Shown here piece after piece: positions 7,976-14,979 of a stretch of DNA of 24,492 nucleotides. The stretch's first letter is position 1. Every line of letters starts with the position of its first letter. The stretch is from a virus. Where the stretch lies: the IMG/VR virus record IMGVR_UViG_3300025011_000676, positions 1-24,492 of that record; one strand, given 5' to 3'. The translations under genes were made by a program, and so were the position numbers. The notes under the pieces are model-generated. The model saw only the letters and a list, made by a program, of their open reading frames with translations. It was not told where the DNA came from and did not search any database.

Positions 7976-8728
7976 ATGTTACAATCTATTGAACAAATTA
8001 AACTAACAGAAATAATCGAAACAAACAATCCAACCAATCTTCACCACATGGCAATAGAAAATTCAGAAAACACTTGTTTTAATTGTTTGCAATTATCCTT
8101 ACAAATATATGAAATACTTATTCCTGCACTTAATCATAATTCTAAATTTACCAACTTTTCTACTATATTGCAACTTTGCAATAATTGCTTCAAACTTACA
8201 AATCCTGAATGGTGGAAACTAGAAATTATTAAAACATATTCAGAAAATAATATGATGCAATTACGTTATAAATATGAAAAAGAAATATTAGATTTTGTTA
8301 ATCAAATGCCAATCGAAGGTAGAGAATTATTTTATGCAAGATTCGGAAATGGTGCAAATGCAGATCTTATGAGTGGTCAAGATTGGATTGATTACGTCCT
8401 AGATATCTTACCGCATGATAAGTGTAAATTATATGGTTGTTTTTCTCCAGATGAAATTAAAGCATATGATGAAAGATTTCCTATATGTGATAAAGTTAAA
8501 AAAGTAATTTACGAAAATGAAAATAAAAATTATATTGTACTTAAATCAAGATGTCCATTTGGAGTAGACGATACTCAAACACAATCTCAATGCTACGAAT
8601 GTAAATTATTTGTAGAAAGAAATGGTGAAATAGAAATTATGGATATAGATGATTTTGAGATTTATGAATTGCAAATTAAATTAGAATTAAAAATATTATT
8701 AAAAGAATTAAAGAATAGAAAGGAATAA
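7976..8728 (+). CDS. Unknown protein with several Cys pairs
   Basis: A 250-residue protein with ATG start and AAGGAG eight bases upstream. Cys pairs occur at C-x2-C (CFNC, residues ~34-37), C-x2-C (CNNC, ~68-71) and a later group including CPFG and CYEC, so up to two zinc sites are possible. The C-terminus is a Leu/Lys/Glu helix. The family is unknown. It follows HE1 directly and is followed by a small coiled-coil gene 8 bases downstream. It has no obvious link to the homing endonuclease beyond position. Confidence 0.65.
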   Translation: MLQSIEQIKLTEIIETNNPTNLHHMAIENSENTCFNCLQLSLQIYEILIPALNHNSKFTNFSTILQLCNNCFKLTNPEWWKLEIIKTYSENNMMQLRYKYEKEILDFVNQMPIEGRELFYARFGNGANADLMSGQDWIDYVLDILPHDKCKLYGCFSPDEIKAYDERFPICDKVKKVIYENENKNYIVLKSRCPFGVDDTQTQSQCYECKLFVERNGEIEIMDIDDFEIYELQIKLELKILLKELKNRKE

Positions 8729-8735
8729 TAATTAT

Positions 8736-8969
8736 ATGGATTTGACTAATACAATCAATCAATTAGAAACACAAATTAATATCTTAGAAGAAGAATTAAT
8801 AAACCAATCTGACAAATCAATAGTAAGAAATTATAAAAGAAAACTTAGAAATTTAAAAACATCGCTGTCAATAAATATCCAACAAAATAAAATTAAATTA
8901 TATAATAATATTGATATTGATGATATTGATATTGTTGATAGTGAAGAAAGGAGTAGTTATATTGAGTAA
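8736..8969 (+). CDS. Small coiled-coil protein with acidic Asp-Ile tail
   Basis: A 77-residue protein with ATG start behind AAAGGA. Residues ~4-50 are a heptad-like helix (INQLETQINILEEELI, then RNYKRKLRNLKTSL). The tail is an acidic Ile/Asp repeat (NIDIDDIDIVD) encoded by a near-perfect GATATT repeat at about 8909-8940, which could vary in length by slippage. Its last 8 bases overlap the TTG start of the next gene, implying coupled translation. The function is unknown. Confidence 0.6.
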   Translation: MDLTNTINQLETQINILEEELINQSDKSIVRNYKRKLRNLKTSLSINIQQNKIKLYNNIDIDDIDIVDSEERSSYIE

Positions 8970-9327
8970 GAATAGCAATAACTACATCTATAAAAATCCA
9001 TTAGACCAAGGATATAAACAATTTTATTTAACTAAAAAGCAACATAATAAATTATTTGAACAACGTAAAATTAAATTTTATCATAAATATGAATATTATT
9101 ATAATGATAATTGTATATTGCTACATAAATTCTGTAATTGGAAAGGAATATTATTTAATACAATTATATTGCCTATAATTGTATTAATGGAAGGATTAGC
9201 AAACATAAAAGAAACTATGTATGATTATAAAAGTTTATGTAATCAAAAGAAAAGTGGTAGTTTTACTGGTGATGACATTTGTAAAGGTACAGATATGTAT
9301 AATGAAGTTATAAAAATAATATCGTAA
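8962..9327 (+). CDS. Unknown protein with one hydrophobic segment
   Basis: A 121-residue protein starting at TTG 8962, nine bases after GAAAGGAG, overlapping the preceding gene by 8 bases. An upstream in-frame ATG at 8911 lies inside the previous gene before the ribosome binding site and is not used. The N-terminal half is Lys/Tyr/Asn-rich. A hydrophobic stretch (ILFNTIILPIIVLMEGL) at about residues 65-81 may be a single membrane segment. No family is recognised. Confidence 0.6.
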   Translation: MSKNSNNYIYKNPLDQGYKQFYLTKKQHNKLFEQRKIKFYHKYEYYYNDNCILLHKFCNWKGILFNTIILPIIVLMEGLANIKETMYDYKSLCNQKKSGSFTGDDICKGTDMYNEVIKIIS

Positions 9328-9383
9328 CCAATTTTAAGATTTATTCAAATATTAAAAAATATAAATAAAGGAGGACACCTAAG

Positions 9384-10244
9384 ATAGAATTCACAAAACA
9401 AAACTTAATAAAATCGCCTTTAAACTATGTCGGAGGTAAATATAAATTACTTCCTCAAATTCTACCACTATTCCCTGACAATATAGATACATTCATTGAT
9501 TTGTTTTGTGGTGGATGTAATGTTGCAGTTAACGTTAAAGCAAATAAAATTATATGCAATGATACCATTGAAGAAGTGATCAATCTATATGATAATTTTT
9601 ATTTATTAGGTACTGAACATATTATTTATCAAATAGAATCAATAATAAAAAAATTTAATCTATCAAAAGATAATCAAGAAAACTATCTTAAATTAAGAGA
9701 ATATTATAATCACGTAAATAAAGAATGGGAATATTTCTACACATTAATATGTCATTCATTTAGTAATCAAATTAGATTCAATTCAAAAAGAGAATTTAAT
9801 TTACCATTTGGTAAGCGAACATTTAATTCTACTATGAAAGATAATTTGATTAAGTTTGTAAATTATTTGCAAGATATAAATATGGAATTCACAAATTTAG
9901 ATTTTAGAGAAGTAGACATTAGTTATTTAACCGATTCAGATTTTTGCTATATTGATCCGCCTTATTTAATCACATGTGCTACATATAATGAAAAAGGCGG
10001 ATGGAAAGAAAAAGATGAAAAAGATTTATTAAATTTACTTGATAAACTAAATGATAATGGTGTTAGATTTGCATTATCAAATGTATTAGAGAGTAAAGGT
10101 GAATCAAATGATATATTGAAAGAATGGGTTAAGGATAAGAAATATAATGTACATAATTTAGATGTTAAATATGGCAATGCAAATTATCAGAGAGTAGATA
10201 AGAATGATAGTACGACAATGGAAGTTTTGATTACGAATTATTAA
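9384..10244 (+). CDS. dam: Dam-type DNA adenine N6-methyltransferase (D12 class), ATA start
   Basis: It transfers a methyl group from S-adenosylmethionine to adenine in DNA, probably GATC. About 286 residues. SAM-binding motif SPLNYVGGKYKLL is at residues ~11-23, FIDLFCGGCN at ~37-46 and catalytic DPPYL at ~191-195, then GWKEKDEKDLLNLLDKL. Motif I begins only a few codons after AAAGGAGG (9367-9374). The only initiation-like codon there is ATA 9384, 9 bases downstream, and the first in-frame ATG/GTG/TTG is TTG 9501, which would remove motif I. An ATA start is therefore strongly implied. It is the first gene of a probable modification island with the Mom-family gene at 11445. Phage copies usually give protection from host restriction. 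Confidence 0.92.
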   Translation: MEFTKQNLIKSPLNYVGGKYKLLPQILPLFPDNIDTFIDLFCGGCNVAVNVKANKIICNDTIEEVINLYDNFYLLGTEHIIYQIESIIKKFNLSKDNQENYLKLREYYNHVNKEWEYFYTLICHSFSNQIRFNSKREFNLPFGKRTFNSTMKDNLIKFVNYLQDINMEFTNLDFREVDISYLTDSDFCYIDPPYLITCATYNEKGGWKEKDEKDLLNLLDKLNDNGVRFALSNVLESKGESNDILKEWVKDKKYNVHNLDVKYGNANYQRVDKNDSTTMEVLITNY

Positions 10245-10273
10245 TATAAACGGAAAGGAGGAAAATTAATACA

Positions 10274-10651
10274 GTGTCTAAAGAATTAATAGATGTATTT
10301 ATATGTAACATATGTGGATATGAAGATTCATCATTTTATTATAAATGTTGTCCTAAATGTAGTAATGATGAACATTATAAAATTATTGAAATGCCATTTG
10401 GTGAATATATGACTCCAAGAGATTATAATGAATTATTAAAATATATTTATAAAAATTATAATCCTTTTAAATCAGATCAACGTATAAAATATGTAGATTG
10501 TAGTTTTGATAATAGAACAGGAAGAATATTTTGCGTAACAATTAGAACATATTCTGAAGAATTTAAATTTAGTATTACAAATGAAAATAGACATAGGAAT
10601 TTAAAAGAATGGATTTATAATTGGTTAGATGAATATAAAAATAATAAATAA
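10274..10651 (+). CDS. Zinc-ribbon protein, unknown
   Basis: A 125-residue protein starting GTG, 12 bases after GGAAAGGAGG. The N-terminus has a clear zinc ribbon, C-x2-C then C-x2-C (FICNICGYED, YKCCPKCSND, residues ~10-30). The rest is a small mixed fold with aromatic residues and no catalytic motif that I recognise. It lies between dam and a P-loop protein with short spacing and is probably co-expressed with them. Confidence 0.65.
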   Translation: MSKELIDVFICNICGYEDSSFYYKCCPKCSNDEHYKIIEMPFGEYMTPRDYNELLKYIYKNYNPFKSDQRIKYVDCSFDNRTGRIFCVTIRTYSEEFKFSITNENRHRNLKEWIYNWLDEYKNNK

Positions 10652-10666
10652 GGGGAGTAAATTGAT

Positions 10667-11221
10667 ATGACAATTGTGGTAAACTTTTTTGCTGGAAGTG
10701 GAGTAGGGAAAAGTAGTTTAGCAAGTGGTGTATTTTCAGAATTAAAATGGTTAGGTGTGAATGTGGAATACGTTATGGAGTACGTCAAACACCAATTATT
10801 TGAAGAAAGAACTGCTATTTTTAAAGACCAAGATTACATATTCGGAAAACAAAAATATAATATAAAACGACTAGTAGATTGTAATAAATTAGATGTAGTA
10901 GTTACAGATTCACCAATTATATTATCTGCATTTTACAATAAACCAGTTGACGAAACATTTAATCAACATGTAATAGTTGAATTTAATAAATTTAACAATT
11001 TTAACTATTTTCTTGAAAGAGTTAAACCTTTTAATAGTGTGGGAAGATTCCAGACGGCAGAAGAAGCAAAACAAGATGATATTAAATTGAGAAAAATGTT
11101 AGATGATTATGGAATTAAGTATACAGATATTAAAGGTGAACAAGCAAGTACAGAAATAATTGCAAATCAAATTAAAAACATGCTAGAATATCAAAAACAA
11201 GGTATTGCATGGAGAAGTTAA
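10667..11221 (+). CDS. P-loop NTPase, possible nucleotide kinase or AAA-type ATPase
   Basis: A 184-residue protein with ATG start behind AAGGGGAG. Walker A is at residues 10-16 (GSGVGKS), directly after a beta strand. A Walker B-like VVVTDSP is at ~77-83. An Arg-containing segment at ~115-130 (FLERVKPFNSVGRFQ) could be the lid. Size and layout fit small phage kinases or AAA_28-type ATPases, and the substrate cannot be told. It sits between the zinc-ribbon gene and the mom-like gene, so a role in nucleotide supply or in DNA modification is possible, but that is inference from position. Confidence 0.75.
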   Translation: MTIVVNFFAGSGVGKSSLASGVFSELKWLGVNVEYVMEYVKHQLFEERTAIFKDQDYIFGKQKYNIKRLVDCNKLDVVVTDSPIILSAFYNKPVDETFNQHVIVEFNKFNNFNYFLERVKPFNSVGRFQTAEEAKQDDIKLRKMLDDYGIKYTDIKGEQASTEIIANQIKNMLEYQKQGIAWRS

Positions 11222-11230
11222 ATATAAATT

Positions 11231-11270
11231 ATCTAACAATATCTAACAATATCCAATTATATCTAATTAA
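11231..11270. repeat. Four degenerate 10-bp tandem repeats
   Basis: ATCTAACAAT occurs twice in tandem (11231-11250), followed by two degenerate copies, ATCCAATTAT and ATCTAATTAA. They lie immediately after the P-loop gene. Short phased repeats like these can bind a protein, but in such A+T-rich DNA a chance origin is possible. Confidence 0.4.
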
Positions 11271-11320
11271 ATTATTTTATAATTAGCAAAATTTATAAAT
11301 TTACACAATTTACCATTTTT

Positions 11321-11347
11321 CTAAACCCTTGATTTATAAGGGTTTAG
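11321..11347. terminator. Perfect 10-bp hairpin, one of three related elements
   Basis: CTAAACCCTT (11321-11330) and AAGGGTTTAG (11338-11347) form a perfect stem around GATTTAT. It lies between the P-loop gene and mom. A TTTT run follows about 10 bases later, so it may terminate transcription, but related hairpins with 7-base loops at 18374 and 19893 also sit ahead of genes, so an operator role is equally possible. Confidence 0.6.
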
Positions 11348-11444
11348 AGGGTGTTAATTTTTCAAAAATCATAACCAAATCCACGTTTTGTCATGTTTTA
11401 AAATTTTAACAAAATATAAATATAATTGTTAGGAGGAAATAAAT

Positions 11445-12242
11445 ATAGAAAATTTACATATAATAAAGAGAGAGCAGTCAAGTATAAATAAGACAGAAAA
11501 TAAAAATTATTATATGACTGAAATAGATGCAAAAATTGCTAAAGAATTAATTAAAAAATATCATTATAGTGGTAAAGTTGTTCCAAATAGTAAATTACAT
11601 TTAGGAGTTTTTGATAAAACAAATAATGAATTAATTGGTGCATTGCAGTATGGAACTCCTATGAATGCTAGTAAAACACCACAGAAATTAGTAGAAGATA
11701 GTAATAAAAATGAAATGTATGAATTAAATAGAATGGCAATGCTAGATGAAGCACCTAAATTTTGTGAAAGTCAAGCAATTGGATTATCTATAAAATACAT
11801 AAAAAAATTTAAACCACATATAAAATGGCTATTATCTTTTAGCGATGGTAAAGAAGGAAATGTTGGTACAATATATCAAGCAACTAATTGGGGATATTAT
11901 GGATATAGAGTTAGTGATAGTTTTTTTGAATTAGATGGAAATGTATTACATGCTGTGCAAATATGGCATAAGTATAAAGAAGGTAAGAATACACCAAAAA
12001 CTACAAATCAATTATTATATGAAATATATAATAATGTAAGCAAAATATATTCAAAACAACATATTTACATTTTTACATTAGATAAGAATATAAATATATT
12101 ATTGGGAAAATCTACATACCCTAAAAGGGAAAATGAACAAAAGATTATTAAACAAGTATATTATAAAAAAGACGGTGTTGTTTTAGATAAAAAATTCATA
12201 ATTGATTTTAATACATATCAAGATGATTTAAAAGTTAGTTAA
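11445..12242 (+). CDS. mom: Mom-family adenine modification protein (GNAT-like), ATA start
   Basis: Mom of phage Mu converts adenine in DNA to N6-carbamoylmethyladenine, blocking many restriction enzymes. This protein shows the family pattern: KKYHYSGKVVPNSKLHLGV, YELNRMAMLDE, SQAIGLSIKYI and SFSDGKEGNVGTIYQATNW then YYGYR. AGGAGG at 11431-11436 is followed 8 bases later by ATA 11445, in frame with a 23-codon N-terminal extension before the first ATG (11514). Because the ribosome binding site matches the ATA and not the ATG, I use 11445 (265 residues). It follows dam, zinc-ribbon and P-loop genes. Mu mom depends on Dam methylation, but no GATC is seen in the 223 bases upstream here, so regulation would differ. 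Confidence 0.82.
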   Translation: MENLHIIKREQSSINKTENKNYYMTEIDAKIAKELIKKYHYSGKVVPNSKLHLGVFDKTNNELIGALQYGTPMNASKTPQKLVEDSNKNEMYELNRMAMLDEAPKFCESQAIGLSIKYIKKFKPHIKWLLSFSDGKEGNVGTIYQATNWGYYGYRVSDSFFELDGNVLHAVQIWHKYKEGKNTPKTTNQLLYEIYNNVSKIYSKQHIYIFTLDKNINILLGKSTYPKRENEQKIIKQVYYKKDGVVLDKKFIIDFNTYQDDLKVS

Positions 12243-12254
12243 TTAATTAAAAAC

Positions 12255-12313
12255 ATACTATATATAGTATCGTAATAACTATTCAACTACTATATATCTA
12301 TATATATATAGAT
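12255..12313. repeat. Pair of long A+T palindromes downstream of mom
   Basis: ATACTATATATAGTAT (12255-12270) is a perfect 16-bp palindrome, and ATCTATATATATATAGAT (12296-12313) is a perfect 18-bp palindrome 25 bases further on. They begin the 354-base non-coding stretch between mom and the tnpB-like gene. They may be transcript-end hairpins, protein-binding sites or element-end structures. No tRNA or ORF is seen here. Confidence 0.5.
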
Positions 12314-12348
12314 AAATAAATATTTGAATAAATCGAACATTTTATAAA

Positions 12349-12372
12349 TTATCGTCATATAATTGACGATAA
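12349..12372. other. Hairpin with GACGAT stem, upstream of the mini-CRISPR
   Basis: TTATCGTCA (12349-12357) and TGACGATAA (12364-12372) form a perfect 9-bp stem with a TATAAT loop. Further on, TGGGT/ACCCA (12418-12430) and a 17-bp palindrome TAAAAGTT-A-AACTTTTA (12432-12448) precede the first CRISPR repeat. Together they could be a structured leader or regulatory region. No good -35/-10 pair was found here. Confidence 0.4.
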
Positions 12373-12466
12373 AAATGTAGTCTTCAATTGAATAAATTCA
12401 TGAGAAGATAGATGGTATGGGTCTTACCCAGTAAAAGTTAAACTTTTATTAAAATTTATATATGCA

Positions 12467-12560
12467 GTTTTAAACTAACTATATTTAAATATGACCTGGA
12501 AGATTCCTATGAAGTAAGATGTATTTTTACCGTTTTAAACTAACTATATTTAAATATGAC
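12467..12560 (+). CRISPR. Mini-CRISPR unit: two identical 29-bp repeats flanking one 36-bp spacer
   Basis: Repeat 1 is 12467-12495 and repeat 2 is 12532-12560. They are identical over all 29 bases, starting GTTTTAAACTAACTATAT and ending AAATATGAC. The spacer 12496-12531 is 36 bases and is not A+T-monotonous like its surroundings. Repeat and spacer lengths match clostridial type I-B arrays, and from memory the first 18 bases differ at about two positions from the C. difficile I-B repeat, while the 3' half differs. No cas genes are in the window. Repeat 2 ends 36 bases before the tnpB-like ATG. No third repeat was found on either side. Mini-arrays in phages are known and are thought to use host Cas proteins against rival phages. 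Confidence 0.8.
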
Positions 12561-12596
12561 AGTCTCATAAGAAATTAAATTAATAAAGGAGTATAA

Positions 12597-13577
12597 ATGA
12601 AAGCAAATAGAGTAGAACAACATATAATAAAAAAGAATAATCCACATTGGAAGATAGTAGATAATCTATGTTTTAAATCTAAAAATATTTATAATTATGC
12701 TAATTATATAATAAGGCAAATATTTATTATTACAAATTTATTGAAAGATAATAAAGAAATTACACAAGAACAATCAGATTTTTTAAAATGGGTAAATGAT
12801 AATGTGGATGAATATAATAAAAATAAACTGAAAAATCTAGATATAAAACAATCCAAAGGAAGAAATTTAGATAAAGTATTTAAATCACTTGAATATTTTG
12901 ATAAAAATAATAGAGTATGTAGATATGATTTTTTAGATTATATTACAAAATATAGTGAACCATTTATAGATTTAGGTTCAAGTAGTTCACAACAAACTTT
13001 GAAAGTATTAGATAAAAATTGGAAATCATTCTTTGCAGGTATTAAAGGATGGAGTAAAAATCCTGAAAAATATCTAGGTAGACCAAAATTGCCTAAATAC
13101 AAACATAAAGAAAAAGGCAGAAAAGAATTAATTTTAACAAACGTACAATCAAAAATAATTGACGGATATTTATTCTTTTCATTTCATCCATTAAAACCAT
13201 TAAATAATACTTTTAAAACTAATATTATTGGTAAATTAATGCAAACAAGATTTATACCAAAAGGTGATACATATGTAATGGAAATTGTTTATGAGATTGA
13301 CATTCCTGAACAAATGAGTTATAATGTAAATATAATTGGAATAGATATTGGAGTAGACAATTTAGCAACAGTAGGAAATAATATTGGATTAAAACCATTT
13401 GTAATTAACGGAAAACCACTTAAATCAATGAATCAATTTTATAATAAAGAAAAATCTAATAGTCAAAGTCATTTAAAATTAAAATATGATAAGAATTGGA
13501 GTAATAAACTTCAACAATTAACTAATAAAAGAAATAATAAAATAACTGATTACATACATAAAGCAAGTAAATATTAA
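12597..13577 (+). CDS. tnpB: Truncated TnpB/IS605 OrfB-like (Cas12-related) protein lacking RuvC-II, zinc ribbon and RuvC-III
   Basis: TnpB proteins are RNA-guided nucleases of IS200/IS605 elements and ancestors of Cas12. This 326-residue ORF (ATG, AAAGGAG upstream) keeps the N-terminal RNA- and DNA-binding lobe, the ILTNVQSKI and FSFHPLKPL strands, and RuvC-I GIDIGVDNLAT with catalytic Asp at ~250, then NGKPLKSMNQFYNK and KRNNKITDYIHKASKY. It stops exactly where the strand leading to the RuvC-II Glu should begin. None of the three frames downstream restores RuvC-II, the CxxC zinc ribbon or RuvC-III. It should therefore not cut DNA but may still bind guide RNA. There is no TnpA, and no 3' omega-RNA region remains. 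A 9-bp direct repeat (AGTAAATAT) sits at the truncation point. Confidence 0.85.
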   Translation: MKANRVEQHIIKKNNPHWKIVDNLCFKSKNIYNYANYIIRQIFIITNLLKDNKEITQEQSDFLKWVNDNVDEYNKNKLKNLDIKQSKGRNLDKVFKSLEYFDKNNRVCRYDFLDYITKYSEPFIDLGSSSSQQTLKVLDKNWKSFFAGIKGWSKNPEKYLGRPKLPKYKHKEKGRKELILTNVQSKIIDGYLFFSFHPLKPLNNTFKTNIIGKLMQTRFIPKGDTYVMEIVYEIDIPEQMSYNVNIIGIDIGVDNLATVGNNIGLKPFVINGKPLKSMNQFYNKEKSNSQSHLKLKYDKNWSNKLQQLTNKRNNKITDYIHKASKY

Positions 13578-13579
13578 GT

Positions 13580-13723
13580 AAATATAAACAAAACGGTGCA
13601 AAAAATTCTTGTATAGCAAAAATTCATCCTGGATTAAAAAATGATAAATATATTGTAGAATCACTTAATAATTTAATAGATTATATTAGAGATAACTATG
13701 ATATGGAGAGATTAAGTAAATAA
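13580..13723 (+). pseudogene. Orphan C-terminal ORF next to the tnpB truncation point
   Basis: An open frame with no start codon runs from just after the tnpB stop to TAA 13721. It encodes ~47 plausible residues (KNSCIAKIHPGLKND, then LIDYIRDNYDMERLSK). This is not the missing TnpB C-terminus. It looks like the 3' end of another gene whose start was lost when the tnpB region was inserted or deleted. The family is not recognised. Confidence 0.4.
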
Positions 13724-13753
13724 TAAATAAAATAAAATGGAGGAAATGTAATT

Positions 13754-13963
13754 ATGAAAGGTTTATACAACAAATACATAATTTCTAAAGCAGACGGAAC
13801 ACCTATTGATCCTAATGCAGATTATTTTGTATTAAGATTAGATACTGATTCATGTGCTAGAGAAGCAATGAAATTTTACGGAAGTGCTATTTATCAAGAT
13901 AATCTTGAACTTGCACATGATATTTTTAATAAATTAAATATATATTGGGAGAAAGGTAAATAA
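13754..13963 (+). CDS. Conserved small phage protein of the 'KADGTPIDPNADYFVLRLDTD' type
   Basis: A 69-residue protein with ATG start, 11 bases after GGAGG. The central pattern KADGTPIDPNADYFVLRLDT, followed by a helix with AREAMKFY, is one I recognise from many small hypothetical proteins of Firmicute phages. The function is unknown. The next gene starts 3 bases after its stop, so the two are translationally linked. Confidence 0.75.
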   Translation: MKGLYNKYIISKADGTPIDPNADYFVLRLDTDSCAREAMKFYGSAIYQDNLELAHDIFNKLNIYWEKGK

Positions 13964-13966
13964 ACT

Positions 13967-14164
13967 ATGTCAAAACCACTCATAGAATTGATAACTTTTG
14001 ATGCAGGTGATTGGAGTGTACTAAGAGTTAATTTAGGTGAAGATTTTGAATGTCAAGGACACTCAATACCTGAAAGTGAATGGATTAGATTAATAAAATT
14101 ATTAGGATATGAAGTTGAAAAAAGAGAAATATCAGATGAAGATATGGAAGATGGTAATTATTAA
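13967..14164 (+). CDS. Small acidic phage protein, unknown
   Basis: A 65-residue acidic protein, ATG start three bases after the previous stop, with GAGAAAGG inside the upstream gene as ribosome binding site. Pattern: LITFDAGDWSVLRVNLG, then GHSIPESEWIRLIKLLGYEVE. This resembles small hypothetical phage proteins but has no assigned role. Its gene is followed at once by another small gene at 14166. Confidence 0.65.
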   Translation: MSKPLIELITFDAGDWSVLRVNLGEDFECQGHSIPESEWIRLIKLLGYEVEKREISDEDMEDGNY

Positions 14165-14165
14165 T

Positions 14166-14384
14166 ATGAAAAATATAAAATTAATTAAGAAAAATGGAAT
14201 TAATTTTCTTTGCTTTACTTGGTTTAATAATAAAAAATATTCTTTTATATGGGAATTTGATTTTAAAAATATATGGTGGTTTCCTAAATATATAAAAGAA
14301 AAATATACTAAACATTATGGATGGTTATTCTTACAAATAGGATTTGGAAAACCACCAGAATTAATAGATAAGAAAGGAGATTAA
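14166..14384 (+). CDS. Small basic, Trp-rich unknown protein
   Basis: A 72-residue protein. I use ATG 14166, one base after the previous stop, rather than the in-frame ATG at 14109, which lies inside the preceding gene. It is rich in Lys, Phe and Trp (FIWEFDFKNIWWFPKYI, then HYGWLFLQIGFGKPPEL). No family is recognised. The ribosome binding site is weak (GGAAGATGG), so translation probably depends on read-through coupling. Confidence 0.5.
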   Translation: MKNIKLIKKNGINFLCFTWFNNKKYSFIWEFDFKNIWWFPKYIKEKYTKHYGWLFLQIGFGKPPELIDKKGD

Positions 14385-14390
14385 TATATT

Positions 14391-14591
14391 ATGCAACAAT
14401 CTAATAATGCAAAAAACTATGAAAATTTAAATACTAATATTGATTATGTAGAAGGAGAATATTATCACCTTAAAGATATAATTAATGAGTTAAAAAATAC
14501 TATGATAATTATGATACTTCTACTATTAATACACATTCTGTATTTCTTGCAGGTAAGAAAAGTATGTTATATGATATTATTAAATATTTAG
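14391..14591 (+). CDS. Small unknown protein with a probable -1 frameshift; intended stop at 14608
   Basis: As read, 66 residues ending in an unlikely hydrophobic tail. From about 14495 the neighbouring frame gives a natural sequence (NTHSVFLAGKKSMLYDIIKY, then LERVYE) ending TAA 14606-14608, overlapping the ATG of the next gene as TAATG. Adding one A to the run at about 14492-14497 joins the frames through ELKKYYDNYD. The hydrophobic tail is therefore probably not a membrane segment. The function is unknown; the reading-frame conclusion is fairly firm. Confidence 0.6.
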   Translation: MQQSNNAKNYENLNTNIDYVEGEYYHLKDIINELKNTMIIMILLLLIHILYFLQVRKVCYMILLNI

Positions 14592-14607
14592 AAAGGGTAT
14601 ATGAATA

Positions 14608-14979
14608 ATGAACAACAATAGAAAACAAAAAGTTTATAGTGTGTTAGATTCAATAACTAGGACAGAATTAGAGAATTATATTTCTGATAATAAATTAATG
14701 AAAACTAAATCAAAAGAATTATTAGAATTGCTTGATAGAGTAAGAGCAAACAGTAACCATAATCAATCAAGTAAGATAATCAATAAACTAAATAAAAATA
14801 TTCAAGAATCAATTAATGGATACTATAAAATGGGAGAAGCATATATTATAGCATTTATATTAGAATGTTTTTATGATAAAAAATATAAAATTAAAGACTT
14901 ACAACAATATCTTAAAGCAATAATTGAAGATGATAAAGAATTAAAAGAATACGTCTATGAGATTATGAAGGATATGTAA
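14608..14979 (+). CDS. Unknown helical protein
   Basis: A 123-residue protein, ATG 14608 overlapping the preceding gene's intended stop (TAATG), with GAAAGGG 10 bases upstream. It is predominantly Lys/Glu/Leu/Ile helix by composition (TKSKELLELLDRVRA, then EAYIIAFILECFYD, then DLQQYLKAIIEDDKELKEY). No motif, signal or membrane segment is recognised. Confidence 0.65.
   Translation: MNNNRKQKVYSVLDSITRTELENYISDNKLMKTKSKELLELLDRVRANSNHNQSSKIINKLNKNIQESINGYYKMGEAYIIAFILECFYDKKYKIKDLQQYLKAIIEDDKELKEYVYEIMKDM

Noticed and set aside
12467-12560. Reading the two 29-bp repeats as replication iterons or operators
   Set aside because: Perfect identity, the GTTTTA start and the 36-bp non-repetitive spacer fit CRISPR better. 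Not fully excluded without a database match.
12243-12596. A tRNA or tracrRNA in the spacer upstream of tnpB
   Set aside because: No cloverleaf, CCA end or sequence complementary to the 29-bp repeat could be found by eye.
14495-14591. C-terminal membrane anchor in the 14391 gene
   Set aside because: The hydrophobic tail arises from an apparent one-base frameshift. The other frame gives a natural soluble C-terminus that meets the next gene as TAATG.
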